A stretch of 64,000 nucleotides of DNA, from the NCBI RefSeq assembly GCF_030732865.1, contig NZ_JASHKB010000009.1, positions 90,134 through 154,133 of the forward strand. Direction: 5' to 3'. Below are positions 1 through 8,942 of the stretch, in pieces. Under the pieces are notes generated by a model. It saw nothing but the letters and a program-made list of their open reading frames with translations. It made no database searches and was not told the DNA's origin. Both the position numbers and the translations under genes were made by a program. This DNA comes from Roseitalea sp. MMSF_3546 (GTDB lineage: Bacteria; Pseudomonadota; Alphaproteobacteria; Rhizobiales; Rhizobiaceae). Numbering within the stretch: position 1 is the stretch's first letter; every line of letters begins with the position of its first letter.

Positions 1-336
1 GATCCGATCCAGCTTCAGCAGTCGGACTTCTGGCAGAAGCCGGTCGGTTCGGGACCGTTCATGATCGACGAAGTGCGAATGAACGATTTCATGACACTGG
101 TGCCATTCGAGGACTATCATGGCGGCGTGGCGAAAATCGAACAGATCATCGTGACACCGTCCGGTGACGGCGACGGCAACCTCGTGCGCAACGCCGCTGC
201 CGGCCGCGCCGACTTCGGCTACACCAAGAACACCGCCGACGTTCCTGCGCTCGAGGAGATGGAGAACATCACGGTGGTCCCGATCGACTTTCCCTACACG
301 CGCATGTTCTGGATCAACCAGTTCGTCCGCAAATAG
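1..336 (+). pseudogene. Truncated peptide-type ABC substrate-binding protein (SBP family 5), left end outside window
   Basis: The frame is open from base 1 and stops with TAG at 334-336. The visible 111 residues contain the family-5 SBP landmark GSGPFMIDEV and a following strand-turn region (YHGGVAKIEQIIVTP), as in DppA/OppA-type periplasmic proteins. In that family about 200-270 residues normally follow this point (rest of lobe II and the return to lobe I). Here the protein ends shortly after a TRMFWINQF stretch and no further family-like sequence appears before the permease gene at 442. The homologue at 11215-12765 in this window continues for more than 200 residues past the equivalent position. 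I infer a 3' deletion or early stop, so the protein probably cannot fold as a binding protein. An unusually short variant remains possible. Confidence 0.6.
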
Positions 337-360
337 GCCTGATGGCGCCGCAGTTCCATA

Positions 361-390
361 GCCCGCCGTGAACGCGGTTTCGCGGCGGGC
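361..390 (+). terminator. Intercistronic hairpin between SBP remnant and permease
   Basis: GCCCGCCG (361-368) pairs with CGGCGGGC (383-390) around a 14-base loop, 24 bases after the SBP stop and 51 bases before the next gene. There is no T-tract, so it is more likely an mRNA-stability or attenuation hairpin at an SBP-permease junction than a complete terminator. Confidence 0.45.
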
Positions 391-441
391 CGGCGCTGCC
401 ATTGTCATGTCTGAACCGCTGACCCGGACCGGAAACGCCCG

Positions 442-1404
442 ATGCTGACCTACATCATTCGGCGCCTGCTGACGCTCATTCCGATGGCCCTCGTGATCAG
501 CTTCCTGGTCTATGGCGGCCTCGAATTGACGCCTGGTGACGCGGTTTCGCACATGATCCCGCCTGAAATGGCCGGAACCCTGCCGCCGGAGCGGCTCGAT
601 GCGCTGCGCGACTCCCTTGGGCTGAACGACCCTTTCATCGTCCGCTACGGTATCTGGCTGAGCGGCCTGTTACAGGGCAATTTCGGCTATTCCCTCACCG
701 CCGGGGTGCCAATTCGCCAGATCGTCCTGGACCGATTGCCGGCTACGCTGGAGATGGCAGCGGCGGCGCTCGTCTTCTCCACGCTGTTCGGTCTGATCCT
801 GGGCACGATCAGCGCGCTGACGCGGGGCACGACGGCTGATCACACCCTGACGGTGGTCGGCATGATCGGCGTGTCGATACCGGAATTCTTCTTCGGGCTG
901 GTCGCCATACTGGTATTCGCTCTCAATCTGGGCTGGCTGCCGGTCGGCGGGCGCATGCTGCCCGGTTACGAGACCTTTTTCGACAGGCTGCCGCACCTGG
1001 TGATGCCAGCGCTTGTGCTGTCGATCATGATGACGGCCGGCGTGATGCGCTACACGCGCTCGTCCATGCTCGATGCGCTATCCAAGGAGTTCGTGAAAAC
1101 TGCGCGCTCCAAGGGAATGCCGGAATGGCGAGTGAACCTGCTGCACGGGTTGCGCGTCGCGCTGACCCCAGTGATTGTGCTGATCAGTTTTCGCCTTCCT
1201 ATCCTGATCGGCGGTTCGGTGATCATCGAGGAGGTGTTCCAGTGGCCCGGAATCGGCTCGGAATTCATCGCCGCGGTCCGCTCCCAGGATTACCCGCTTG
1301 TGATGATGATCGCGCTGCTGTCAGTCATCGCCGTGCTGCTTGCCAGTCTGATCGTCGACATACTCACCGCCCTGATCGACCCGCGCGTCCGGCTGGGAGA
1401 ATAG
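442..1404 (+). CDS. ABC transporter permease, DppB/OppB type
   Basis: This is an inner-membrane permease subunit of a peptide/opine/nickel-type (PepT family) ABC importer, 320 residues, the usual length for DppB. It starts with the typical RRLLTLIPMALVISFLVY first membrane helix, followed by the periplasmic domain (LGLNDPFIVRYGIWL) and a five-helix BPD_transp_1 core. The EAA coupling loop, which docks on the ATPase, is visible near residue 216 (EFVKTARSKGM). The C-terminus has the family-typical DILTALIDPRVRLGE. It is the first gene of a packed operon and is followed after 4 bases by the second permease. The substrate cannot be predicted from a permease. Confidence 0.93.
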   Translation: MLTYIIRRLLTLIPMALVISFLVYGGLELTPGDAVSHMIPPEMAGTLPPERLDALRDSLGLNDPFIVRYGIWLSGLLQGNFGYSLTAGVPIRQIVLDRLPATLEMAAAALVFSTLFGLILGTISALTRGTTADHTLTVVGMIGVSIPEFFFGLVAILVFALNLGWLPVGGRMLPGYETFFDRLPHLVMPALVLSIMMTAGVMRYTRSSMLDALSKEFVKTARSKGMPEWRVNLLHGLRVALTPVIVLISFRLPILIGGSVIIEEVFQWPGIGSEFIAAVRSQDYPLVMMIALLSVIAVLLASLIVDILTALIDPRVRLGE

Positions 1405-1408
1405 CAAT

Positions 1409-2365
1409 ATGACCGCCACGCTGCCCGGCCCCGGCACACGCACCACCGCTCGGCCTCGGACGCGCCACGACAGGCAGTTCGACCGAATCCGCGCGCGCGA
1501 AGAGGCCGGCACCTTCAAGGCGCCGGTTCAGGGCCGGTTCTTCTCCAAGTTCCGCAGCAACAAGCTGGCCATGATCGGACTGGTCGTGTTCTCGGTCATC
1601 GTGCTCGCCTCGATATGCGCGCCGCTGCTGACGACGCACGATCCGCAACAGATCAATCTGCGGGCCATGCTTCAACCGCCCTCCGCCGACCATTGGTTCG
1701 GCACCGATCGCACCGGCCGCGACGTGTTCGCGCGCGTCCTGTATGGCGGGCAGGTGTCGATCTTGGTCGGTCTCGGCAGCGCGCTCATGGCGACCATCAT
1801 CGGTGTCCTGATCGGCATCTACACGGCCTATGTCGGCGGCTGGGTGGACGCACTGGCCATGCGCATCTCCGAGATCCTCATGGCCTTCCCTCAGATCATC
1901 CTCGTACTGATGCTGGTGGCTATCCTTGGCCAGTCCCTGTCCAACCTGGTCCTGATCTTCACACTGACCGGCTGGGGCGGCATCTACCGTATGGCTCGCG
2001 CGCGCATGCTGTCCTTGCGCGAAGAGGACTATGTACAGGCGCTGCGCGCCTTCGGTTTGGCGCCGGCGCTGATCGCCTACAAGCACATCCTTCCAAACGC
2101 GCTTGGCCCGATCATGGTCAACACGACGTTGTCGACAGCCGCCTTCATACTTCAGGAGGCCGGGCTAAGCTTCCTGGGCCTGGGCGTACCGCTCTCGACG
2201 CCAACTTGGGGGAATATTCTGAATGTCGCGCAGGACCTGCGTGTGCTGGAAAACAACTGGTGGCTTTGGCTGCCGGTCGGCATCGTGATCTCGCTGTTCG
2301 TGCTCAGCGTCAACCTCATCGGCGACGGACTGCGCGACGCGACAGACCCGTCCCAGCAGGGATGA
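1409..2365 (+). CDS. ABC transporter permease, DppC/OppC type
   Basis: This is the second inner-membrane permease of the importer, 318 residues. An Arg-rich cytoplasmic N-terminus of about 45 residues precedes the OppC_N helix (KLAMIGLVVFSVIVLASICAP). The family hallmark HWFGTDRTGRDVFARVLYG follows, then the BPD_transp_1 core with its EAA loop near residue 207 (EDYVQALRAFG), and the LSFLGLG and GDGLRDATDP motifs close to the C-terminus. The gene begins 4 bases after the DppB-type gene. Its stop overlaps the next start as ATGA, so translation of all four transporter genes is probably coupled. Confidence 0.93.
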   Translation: MTATLPGPGTRTTARPRTRHDRQFDRIRAREEAGTFKAPVQGRFFSKFRSNKLAMIGLVVFSVIVLASICAPLLTTHDPQQINLRAMLQPPSADHWFGTDRTGRDVFARVLYGGQVSILVGLGSALMATIIGVLIGIYTAYVGGWVDALAMRISEILMAFPQIILVLMLVAILGQSLSNLVLIFTLTGWGGIYRMARARMLSLREEDYVQALRAFGLAPALIAYKHILPNALGPIMVNTTLSTAAFILQEAGLSFLGLGVPLSTPTWGNILNVAQDLRVLENNWWLWLPVGIVISLFVLSVNLIGDGLRDATDPSQQG

Positions 2366-3393
2366 CCATCATGGCTCCAGCGAGCGACGTCGCCCTGACG
2401 GTGAAGGACCTCAAGACCTTTATCTACACCAACAACCGCTGCAACAAGGCGGTCAACGGGGTGTCCTTTTCAATCAGGCGCGGGCGGACGCTGTGCGTCG
2501 TCGGCGAGAGCGGCTGCGGCAAATCTGTGACAGCAGCCTCGATCATGCAACTTCTGCCGACACTGTCACGCATCGAGGCCGGCGAGATCACCTATCACAG
2601 CGATCGCGGCGACATCCGCATTGACCTGTTGCCGCGCAACGGGCGCAAGATGCGAGCGATTCGCGGCCAGGACATCGCCATGATCTTCCAGGATCCGATG
2701 ACCGCGCTCAATCCGGTCTACACGATCGGCTTCCAGATCATGGAGATGCTGCGCTATCACACCCGTCTGGGATGGCGCGCCCGGTACCGCAAGGCGGTCG
2801 AACTTTTGCGTTCGATGGGCATTCCGCTACCCGAACAGCGCGTCGACGAATACCCACACATGTATTCGGGCGGCATGCGCCAGCGGGCTATGATCGCCAT
2901 GGCCATGTCCTGCAATCCGAAGCTTCTGATTGCCGATGAGCCGACCACGGCGCTGGACGTGACGATTCAGGCACAGATTTTCGATCTTATGGAGACGCTC
3001 AAGCGTGAACACGGCACTGCCGTCATGCTGATCACGCACGACATGGGCGTGGTTGCCGAGCTCGCCGATGAGGTCGCCGTGATGTATATGGGCAGTATTG
3101 TCGAGGCCGGCACGGTTGACGAGGTGCTGCGCACGCCGCGTCATCCATATACCAGGGCGCTGCTGGAATCGATTCCCATACTCGGTCGCGGCAAGGCTCA
3201 GGAAATCCATGCAATTCCGGGCCAGACGCCAAATCCTTACAAGCGCCCGCCGGGCTGCCAGTTCGCTGATCGCTGCCGCTACCGCATCGCCCGGTGCGAG
3301 ACCATGCCTGAAGAGACGCAGCTAAGCGGGACCCATCGCGTCATGTGCTGGCGCCACGCGGACGAGGAGGTCCATCTCGATGCCGCAGAATGA
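2362..3393 (+). CDS. ABC transporter ATP-binding protein, DppD/OppD type
   Basis: Cytoplasmic ATPase of the peptide-type importer, 343 residues. Walker A GESGCGKS lies at residues 48-55; the signature [12 protein letters not shown] and Walker [13 protein letters not shown] follow. The C-terminal oligopeptide/dipeptide extension has the conserved cysteine pattern [17 protein letters not shown], found in DppD/DppF-type subunits and, in some members, binding an Fe-S cluster. I chose the ATG at 2362, which overlaps the preceding stop as ATGA; a second ATG lies three codons later (2371). An open frame continues upstream but overlaps the permease and has no family similarity. It heterodimerises, by family knowledge, with the next gene's product. 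Confidence 0.93.
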   Translation: MTIMAPASDVALTVKDLKTFIYTNNRCNKAVNGVSFSIRRGRTLCVVGESGCGKSVTAASIMQLLPTLSRIEAGEITYHSDRGDIRIDLLPRNGRKMRAIRGQDIAMIFQDPMTALNPVYTIGFQIMEMLRYHTRLGWRARYRKAVELLRSMGIPLPEQRVDEYPHMYSGGMRQRAMIAMAMSCNPKLLIADEPTTALDVTIQAQIFDLMETLKREHGTAVMLITHDMGVVAELADEVAVMYMGSIVEAGTVDEVLRTPRHPYTRALLESIPILGRGKAQEIHAIPGQTPNPYKRPPGCQFADRCRYRIARCETMPEETQLSGTHRVMCWRHADEEVHLDAAE

Positions 3394-4462
3394 TCTCGTG
3401 GACGATCAGGAAGGCAGGGTGACCGCACTGGCAGCAGCGCGGCAGGCCGTGCCGGCCCCGGAAGAGCCGATCCTCGAGCTCAAGGATGTCAAGATACACT
3501 TTGCCGTCACTGCCGGCGTGTTCAAGCGCGTGGTAGGCCATGTCCGTGCGGTCGACGGGATCGACCTGCAGGTGCGGCGCGGCGAAGTGCTCGGCCTCGT
3601 CGGCGAGAGCGGCTGCGGCAAGACCACGCTGGGCAAGGGCATCCTCCAGCTTGTCAACATAACCAATGGCAGCGTGACCTATCGCGGCAATGGCGAGACG
3701 GTCGACTTGGCCGAACTCGATTCCAAGGCGCTGACACCATTCCGCAAACGGCTTCAGATCGTCTTCCAGGATCCTTACTCCTCGCTCAATCCGGCCTTCA
3801 CGATCTTTGGTTCGCTAGAGGATCCGCTGAAGAAATATGGCGTCACCACCCGCGCCGAACGGCGACGTGTCATTGGCGACCTGCTCGAAGCGGTCAATAT
3901 GAGCCGCGATGCGATGGACCGATATCCGCACGAATTCTCCGGCGGCCAGCGTCAGCGCATCGGAATTGCAAGAGCGCTGTGTGTCGAGCCCGAACTGATT
4001 GTCTGCGATGAGGCGGTCAGCGCGCTCGACGTCTCCATCCAGGCACAGGTGCTGCAGCTTCTGATGGAGCTCAAGCGCGACAAGAACCTGACATATATCT
4101 TCATAACGCACGATCTGAGCGTCACCGAATATCTGTGTGACCGGATCGCGGTGATGTATCTTGGCAAGATAGTCGAGCTATGCGACGCCGAAGACCTCTA
4201 CGCCAACGCCCTGCATCCCTATACCGAGGCGCTCCTGTCGGCCATTCCCGTGGCGGATCTGGACAAGCAGACCGAACGCATCGTGCTCGAAGGTGATGTG
4301 CCGAGCCCGGTCGATCCGCCGTCCGGCTGCCGCTTTCACCCGCGCTGCCGCCACGCCCGGGACATTTGCAGACAGGCCGAACCGCCGCTCAAGCGCTACG
4401 AAATTGATGGCCGCGACCACTATGCCGCCTGCCATCTGATCGAGCGCGAAGCCGCGGACTGA
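3380..4462 (+). CDS. ABC transporter ATP-binding protein, DppF/OppF type
   Basis: Second ATPase of the importer, 360 residues. An N-terminal extension of about 30 residues precedes the nucleotide-binding domain. Walker A GESGCGKT is at 75-82, with the signature FSGGQRQRIGIAR and Walker B LIVCDEAVSALDVS. The C-terminal oligopeptide-binding extension with PSGCRFHPRCRHARDIC is intact. It overlaps the preceding ATPase gene by 14 bases. With the three genes before it, it completes a DppBCDF-type set, while the set's own SBP gene upstream is truncated. Confidence 0.93.
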   Translation: MPQNDLVDDQEGRVTALAAARQAVPAPEEPILELKDVKIHFAVTAGVFKRVVGHVRAVDGIDLQVRRGEVLGLVGESGCGKTTLGKGILQLVNITNGSVTYRGNGETVDLAELDSKALTPFRKRLQIVFQDPYSSLNPAFTIFGSLEDPLKKYGVTTRAERRRVIGDLLEAVNMSRDAMDRYPHEFSGGQRQRIGIARALCVEPELIVCDEAVSALDVSIQAQVLQLLMELKRDKNLTYIFITHDLSVTEYLCDRIAVMYLGKIVELCDAEDLYANALHPYTEALLSAIPVADLDKQTERIVLEGDVPSPVDPPSGCRFHPRCRHARDICRQAEPPLKRYEIDGRDHYAACHLIEREAAD

Positions 4463-4489
4463 CGGACAAGTTCAGGGAGACCGCCGACC

Positions 4490-5419
4490 ATGGCGCGCCA
4501 CGACATTGCTCAACTCGACGGAGTCGTTCCGGCCCTGATCACGCCGTTCGATCGTAATGGCCTGTTCGATCCCGACCGCATGCGCACCTGCACGCGGCAT
4601 CTTCTGGGACGCGGCGTCACCGGCCTTTACCTGACCGGCTCGACCGGCGAGGGCTTCATGATGTCGCCAGACGAGCGCCGCCTCGTCGTCGAGACGGTAC
4701 TCGAAGAGGTGGCCGGCGCGGTACCGGTCATCGTCCATGTCGGCGCGATCAGCACGTTTCACTCGGTAGCGCTGGCCAGGCACGCCGCCCAGGCCGGCGC
4801 CGATGCGGTCTCCTCGGTACCACCGATCTACTGGCCGTTCACGGTCGAGCAGATCGTGCGGTATTATGAGGATCTGACCGCGGCGACGGATCTGCCGATG
4901 TTGGTCTATAACATCCCCCTCGCCGGCCATCTCGGCTTTGACACCATCGCGCGGCTGGCCGCGATCGACGGCGTGGCAGGCATCAAGTACACCGGCTCTA
5001 CCCAGTTCGACTACACGCGCATGCGTGCCCAGTTTGGTCCCCGGTTCCGGATCTTTTCGGGCGCCGACGAAATGGCCCTGTCGGGCCTGGTCTATGGGGC
5101 GCCGGGGTTGATTGGCTCGTTCTACAACGTGATGCCGGAGGTCTTCATCGCTATGGTCGCGGCAGTGCGCGAGGGCCGGCTGGCCGAGGCCCAGGCACTG
5201 CAGGACAAGGCCAATGCAGTCATCTTCTTCATGCTGCGACAGCGCACGCTGGCCGCACTGAAGCGCATCATGGCCTGGCAGGGCGCCGACGCCGGTTACT
5301 GCCGCGCCCCGCTCGACGACGATTTCGGCCCGGATGACGAGGCAGCACTGCGCGAAGCTCTCAAGGACATGCGCGAGGCGCGCGGATTGACCGGCATAGA
5401 TTTCTTGGACGCACTTTGA
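4490..5419 (+). CDS. DapA-family (dihydrodipicolinate synthase / N-acetylneuraminate lyase) enzyme 1
   Basis: A class I pyruvate-type aldolase or lyase, a cytoplasmic TIM barrel of 309 residues. The family signature LTGSTGEGF is at 49-57, the catalytic tyrosine in LVYNIP at 140, and the Schiff-base lysine in GIKYTGS at 166, so the active site looks complete. The family includes DapA, NanA, 2-keto-3-deoxy sugar-acid aldolases/dehydratases and hydroxyproline-pathway deaminases. The residues seen do not settle the substrate, but the location in an importer operon argues for a catabolic lyase rather than lysine biosynthesis. It starts 27 bases after the ATPase with GGGAGA before the ATG and is followed directly by the PhyH gene. 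Confidence 0.88.
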   Translation: MARHDIAQLDGVVPALITPFDRNGLFDPDRMRTCTRHLLGRGVTGLYLTGSTGEGFMMSPDERRLVVETVLEEVAGAVPVIVHVGAISTFHSVALARHAAQAGADAVSSVPPIYWPFTVEQIVRYYEDLTAATDLPMLVYNIPLAGHLGFDTIARLAAIDGVAGIKYTGSTQFDYTRMRAQFGPRFRIFSGADEMALSGLVYGAPGLIGSFYNVMPEVFIAMVAAVREGRLAEAQALQDKANAVIFFMLRQRTLAALKRIMAWQGADAGYCRAPLDDDFGPDDEAALREALKDMREARGLTGIDFLDAL

Positions 5420-5430
5420 GGGAGGATGCC

Positions 5431-6204
5431 ATGGCCCAGGCCCCGATCGACCTTGCACGTTTCAGCGCCGACTTCGCGCGCGACGGCTATGTCGCCATCA
5501 CGCCGCTGTTTGACGCCGACACGATGGCCGCGATCAACCGCGAGTTGGATCGCTTCATCGCGGAAGTCGTGCCAAGCATGCCGCGCGAGGAGGTCTACTA
5601 CGAAGCGCGCGGCGAGGCGGGCACGCTCAAGCAACTCCAAAAGCTGAACGTTTATGACGACTACTTCCGCGCCATGTGCGAGAGCGATGTCATTTGCGAC
5701 CTGGCCGAGGCCGCGCTCGGCGAGGAGGCGGTCGTCCAGAACCTGCAATACTTCAACAAGCCGGCCGGCATCGGCCAGCCGACCCCGCCCCATCAGGATG
5801 GCTATTACTTCCATTTGTCTCCGTGCAAGGCGGTGACGGGTTGGCTGGCGCTCGAGCCGGTCGATCATGAAAACGGCTGCATCCACTATGTACGCGGCTC
5901 GCACAAGGCCGACGACTTCCGTCCGCACGGCCGGTCTGATGTGCTGGGCTTTTCACAAGGCATCACCGATTTCGGAACCGACGACGACAAGGCGAATACG
6001 GTCGCCTGCCCGGGCGATGCTGGCACGTTCCTTCTTCATGATGCCCGGATTGTGCACTGGGCGGGCGCCAACACCTCGCCGACCCGTTCGCGCCGCGCGC
6101 TCGGCTTTGTCTATTTCGGCAGGAGCGCCCGCGTCGATGAGGCCGCCAAGACGGCCTACAAGACAAGACTGGAGGCCGACCTCAAGGCGGCCGAAAAGAT
6201 TTGA
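5431..6204 (+). CDS. Phytanoyl-CoA dioxygenase (PhyH)-family Fe(II)/2-oxoglutarate oxygenase
   Basis: Predicted non-haem iron oxygenase of the PhyH family (phytanoyl-CoA hydroxylase, EctD and related hydroxylases), 257 residues. The double-stranded beta-helix iron triad is visible: H121 and D123 in PPHQDGYYFH and the distal H209 in ARIVHWAGA. R221 or R222 (SRRALGF) is the likely 2-oxoglutarate anchor. The ATG at 5431 is chosen because GGGAGG stands six bases before it; the in-frame TTG at 5416 lacks such a site. It sits between two DapA-family genes, 11 bases after the first and overlapping the second by one base. An oxygenase between two lyases suggests hydroxylation of the imported compound or of an intermediate; that is inference. 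Confidence 0.87.
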   Translation: MAQAPIDLARFSADFARDGYVAITPLFDADTMAAINRELDRFIAEVVPSMPREEVYYEARGEAGTLKQLQKLNVYDDYFRAMCESDVICDLAEAALGEEAVVQNLQYFNKPAGIGQPTPPHQDGYYFHLSPCKAVTGWLALEPVDHENGCIHYVRGSHKADDFRPHGRSDVLGFSQGITDFGTDDDKANTVACPGDAGTFLLHDARIVHWAGANTSPTRSRRALGFVYFGRSARVDEAAKTAYKTRLEADLKAAEKI

Positions 6205-7133
6205 TGCGTGCCACAAGTTGGCGTCCGGATGGCATCTGGGGCACGGTGCTGCTACCCGTCAAACGCGGCGCGGTCGATCACGGCGCGCTGACCGAGACCG
6301 TAGACATACTGTGCGCCAGCCCGCTTGCCGGGCTCTACACCAACGGCACGGCCTGTGAGTTTCACAATCAGACCGAAGCCGAGTTCGACGCGCTGGCAGA
6401 ACTGGTCGCTTCACGGGCGCGCGCGGCCGGCAAGCCGTTCCAGATCGGTGTCAGCGACACCAATGCGCGCCGGTCTCGCGAGCGGCTGGCCCGGATCGGC
6501 GCGCTGTCCCCGGACGGGGTGCAGTTCATCGTCCCGGACTGGTGGCCGCCCGCGCCCGACGAACAGAAACGCTTTGTCGCTGGCATGCAGGCGGCGGCCG
6601 GAGATCTGCCGCTTGTTCTCTACCAGCCGCCTCACGCCAAGACGCAGCTTTCGCTGGCCGAGATTGCAGCGCTGCGGGCCGAGGCGCCGGGCCTTGTCGG
6701 CATCAAATGCCTTGGCGGCGACGCGGCCTGGTATGCCGAGCGACGGCGCCTGCTGCCCAGCTTCTCCGTCTTCGTTGGGGGCGGTTCTGTCGCCTTCGGC
6801 CGGCCCTTGGGGGCCGACGGCTCGTATTCGAACCTGGCCTGCCTGACACCGCATGGTGCGGTGCGCCATTGGCACATGATCGAGTCGAACCCCGACATGG
6901 CAAATGAGATTGAAGCCCGCTTCATGGCTTTTTTGAAGACCTACCTGCTGCCACTTGGGCAGGGCCGGCGCACGCTCTCCAATTCGGCGCTCGACAAGCT
7001 GATGGCGGCTGCCGGGGGCTGGGGGCCGGTTGGCCCGGATCTGCTTTGGCCTTATAGCGGCGCCAATGCCGAGGACGTCACCGCGGTCGCGCAGGCGGCT
7101 CGCGCGGCACTGCCCGAGCTGTTTGAGGCGTGA
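6204..7133 (+). CDS. DapA-family lyase 2 (divergent paralogue)
   Basis: A second DapA/NanA-type TIM-barrel protein, 309 residues and clearly different from the first. The substrate-loop motif is NGTACEF (47-53) where enzyme 1 has the usual GSTGEG. The catalytic tyrosine (VLYQPP, Y140) and Schiff-base lysine (VGIKCLGGD, K168) are kept, so it is probably still a Schiff-base lyase, with altered carboxylate recognition. The start at 6204 shares its A with the preceding TGA (TGATG), implying translational re-initiation; a TTG one codon earlier is the alternative. It ends the rightward operon and converges on the M81 gene with only seven bases between them. Confidence 0.85.
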   Translation: MRATSWRPDGIWGTVLLPVKRGAVDHGALTETVDILCASPLAGLYTNGTACEFHNQTEAEFDALAELVASRARAAGKPFQIGVSDTNARRSRERLARIGALSPDGVQFIVPDWWPPAPDEQKRFVAGMQAAAGDLPLVLYQPPHAKTQLSLAEIAALRAEAPGLVGIKCLGGDAAWYAERRRLLPSFSVFVGGGSVAFGRPLGADGSYSNLACLTPHGAVRHWHMIESNPDMANEIEARFMAFLKTYLLPLGQGRRTLSNSALDKLMAAAGGWGPVGPDLLWPYSGANAEDVTAVAQAARAALPELFEA

Positions 7134-7140
7134 GCCACGG

Positions 7141-8670
7141 TCAAGCCGGGTTACTGCCCTCGGCCTCCAGCCCGCGAACGCGCGCGTCGAATGCCCGCCA
7201 GTCGTCGACCGGATCGAGCGGGTAGACCGGACGCGGAATCCGCCGCCATGGCAGGGTATGCACGTCCGATTGACCCGGGCCGGGCGTGTCGGCGCGGATC
7301 ACCTGGGCGGTCAGCGGCGCAAAGAACTGAAAATTGGAGGCGGTCTTGAGCACGGCGATCTTGTAGTCCTCCGGCGTGATGCCGAAGGCCCGATAGACAT
7401 CGGGCAGATTGCCGGCTACGCCGCGCTTTTCACTGATCAGCAGCGTCACCGGCCCAACATCGAAGACCGCAACGCGACCCATGTCGATATGACTCTGATG
7501 ATTGAACGCGACCGGAACGTGGTGGCCATCGGCGAGAAGGCGCACGCGGCCGGCAACCTCGAGCGGGGTGAAGAATTCCGGCGCGGAATCGCCGCCTAGC
7601 GCCAGCGTGACCCAGGCGCCCTCACCCGCCTGGGCCAACGTGGCGACGGCTTGGGCGGAGATCAGCGGGATCAGGGCGCGGCTGTTAATGCCGAGCCGAA
7701 GCATCGATTCCAAGATCACATTGCTGTCGCCGGCGGCGCCGCCGAACACCGTATCGCCGGTATCGCTGATCACGACCATGCCCTTTTGGGCCGCATCAGC
7801 CCTGCGCACCGCATCGTCGACGGAAATCGCCTCGCGCCGCTGAAAGGCGTCGCGCATCGACCAGGCCAGATCGGCCAGTTCTTCGGCGAGCGCATCGGCC
7901 AGCGCCGCATCGCCGTCGGTGACGACCACGGTCGACCAGCCGCCCTCGTCGACGTCCAGCCAGGGCTGCATGGGATAATTGGAAGCCTGGATGACGCGAG
8001 GATCGGTTTCCATCTGCCGCGCCCGGTCGAACCAGGTCTTCATCGGTCCTTGCGAGGTCAGGAACTGTTCCTGATGCGACAATAGCGGGATCTTGCGCCA
8101 GGTCATGACCGGCTTCACCTCGCCAGCGGCGATGCGCAACAGCACCTGGGCGCCGATGCGTCCCGTATCATGTACGTCATGCGGCTGGGTGCGGTGGCCG
8201 ACGATCGCATCGCAGTGAGCGATGAGCTGATTGGTGACATTGGCATGGTGGTCGATAGCGGCCACGATGGGCACGTGCGGACCGAGGATCGACCGGCACA
8301 ACTTGGCCTGCGCGCCCTCGACGTCGTCGAGATGCTCGGCGGCGCAGGCGCCATGCAGCTGCAGCGCCAATCCGTCGACCGGTCCGGCCGTCTGCAAACC
8401 GGCACGTATGCTCTCGGCAAAGAAATCGAAGGCCTGCTGCGTGACGCGTCCGCCGGCGACGGCGAAGGCGCGGATGATCGGCACGGTCTCAACATCGCGG
8501 CCTGAGTCGCGCACTGCGTCCAGATAGCCGGCGACTGCGCTCTCGGCGGCGGCGTTGCTCAGCATTTCGTCGCCCTTCTCGATGCCGAAGGCGCGGTAGT
8601 CCTCCAGCGTCGTCGGCACCGGATTAAAGTCGTTGGTTTCCTGGGCAATGTGGATCAGCGCGATGCGCAT
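7141..8670 (-). CDS. M81-family metallopeptidase (microcystinase C / MlrC-like)
   Basis: A 509-residue protein of the MlrC family. MlrC is a zinc peptidase that cleaves linearised microcystin; most relatives have unknown substrates. Family landmarks: N-terminal IALIHIAQETNDFNP, the IDHHANV metal-site segment, HRTQPHDVHDTG, the central SDTGDTVFGGAAGDS loop (where many members have DNPGGG), and the C-terminal VLKTASNFQFF. No signal peptide is visible, so it is likely cytoplasmic. Such genes often accompany peptide-type ABC importers, as here. It is transcribed toward the importer operon and away from the IclR gene, whose upstream region it shares (302 bases with two palindromes). Confidence 0.88.
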   Translation of the reverse strand: MRIALIHIAQETNDFNPVPTTLEDYRAFGIEKGDEMLSNAAAESAVAGYLDAVRDSGRDVETVPIIRAFAVAGGRVTQQAFDFFAESIRAGLQTAGPVDGLALQLHGACAAEHLDDVEGAQAKLCRSILGPHVPIVAAIDHHANVTNQLIAHCDAIVGHRTQPHDVHDTGRIGAQVLLRIAAGEVKPVMTWRKIPLLSHQEQFLTSQGPMKTWFDRARQMETDPRVIQASNYPMQPWLDVDEGGWSTVVVTDGDAALADALAEELADLAWSMRDAFQRREAISVDDAVRRADAAQKGMVVISDTGDTVFGGAAGDSNVILESMLRLGINSRALIPLISAQAVATLAQAGEGAWVTLALGGDSAPEFFTPLEVAGRVRLLADGHHVPVAFNHQSHIDMGRVAVFDVGPVTLLISEKRGVAGNLPDVYRAFGITPEDYKIAVLKTASNFQFFAPLTAQVIRADTPGPGQSDVHTLPWRRIPRPVYPLDPVDDWRAFDARVRGLEAEGSNPA

Positions 8671-8803
8671 GACGGCAGCTCCTTGGACGGTTGGCGCTTT
8701 CGGTCTCGGTTTGCGCGATCCTTGGGCATCAGGCCGAAACGATCGCCCACCAATTGGTCAATAACGGCAGAATTCGCTGAAAAGCTGCCCATAAGTCAAC
8801 TTC

Positions 8804-8820
8804 ATTCAATTATGTTGAAT
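8804..8820. promoter_or_regulatory. Palindromic operator 1 (ATTCAA-N5-TTGAAT), probable IclR site
   Basis: ATTCAATTATGTTGAAT is a perfect 6+6 inverted repeat with a 5-base spacer. It lies 134 bases upstream of the M81 start and directly upstream of a minus-strand TTGACT hexamer. The same architecture recurs at 8943-8959, which supports a dimeric regulator; the adjacent IclR protein is the obvious candidate. Confidence 0.55.
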
Positions 8821-8863
8821 ACTGCTGTGCCTCTTGTTGGAGCAGAAACCGATGAAAAGTGCC

Positions 8864-8892
8864 TTGTCAAGCGGCCCGACAGATGCATTAAT
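8864..8892 (+). promoter_or_regulatory. Candidate sigma-70-type promoter for the iclR-type gene
   Basis: TTGTCA (8864-8869), a 17-base spacer and ATTAAT (8887-8892) match five and four positions of the -35 and -10 consensus. Transcription would start near 8899 and run through palindrome 2 before the start codon, fitting autorepression. It was found by eye only. Confidence 0.35.
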
Positions 8893-8942
8893 GCGCTCGT
8901 ATCGGAGAAGCCATCCACAATGGATGCCGATATGAGGATTGT

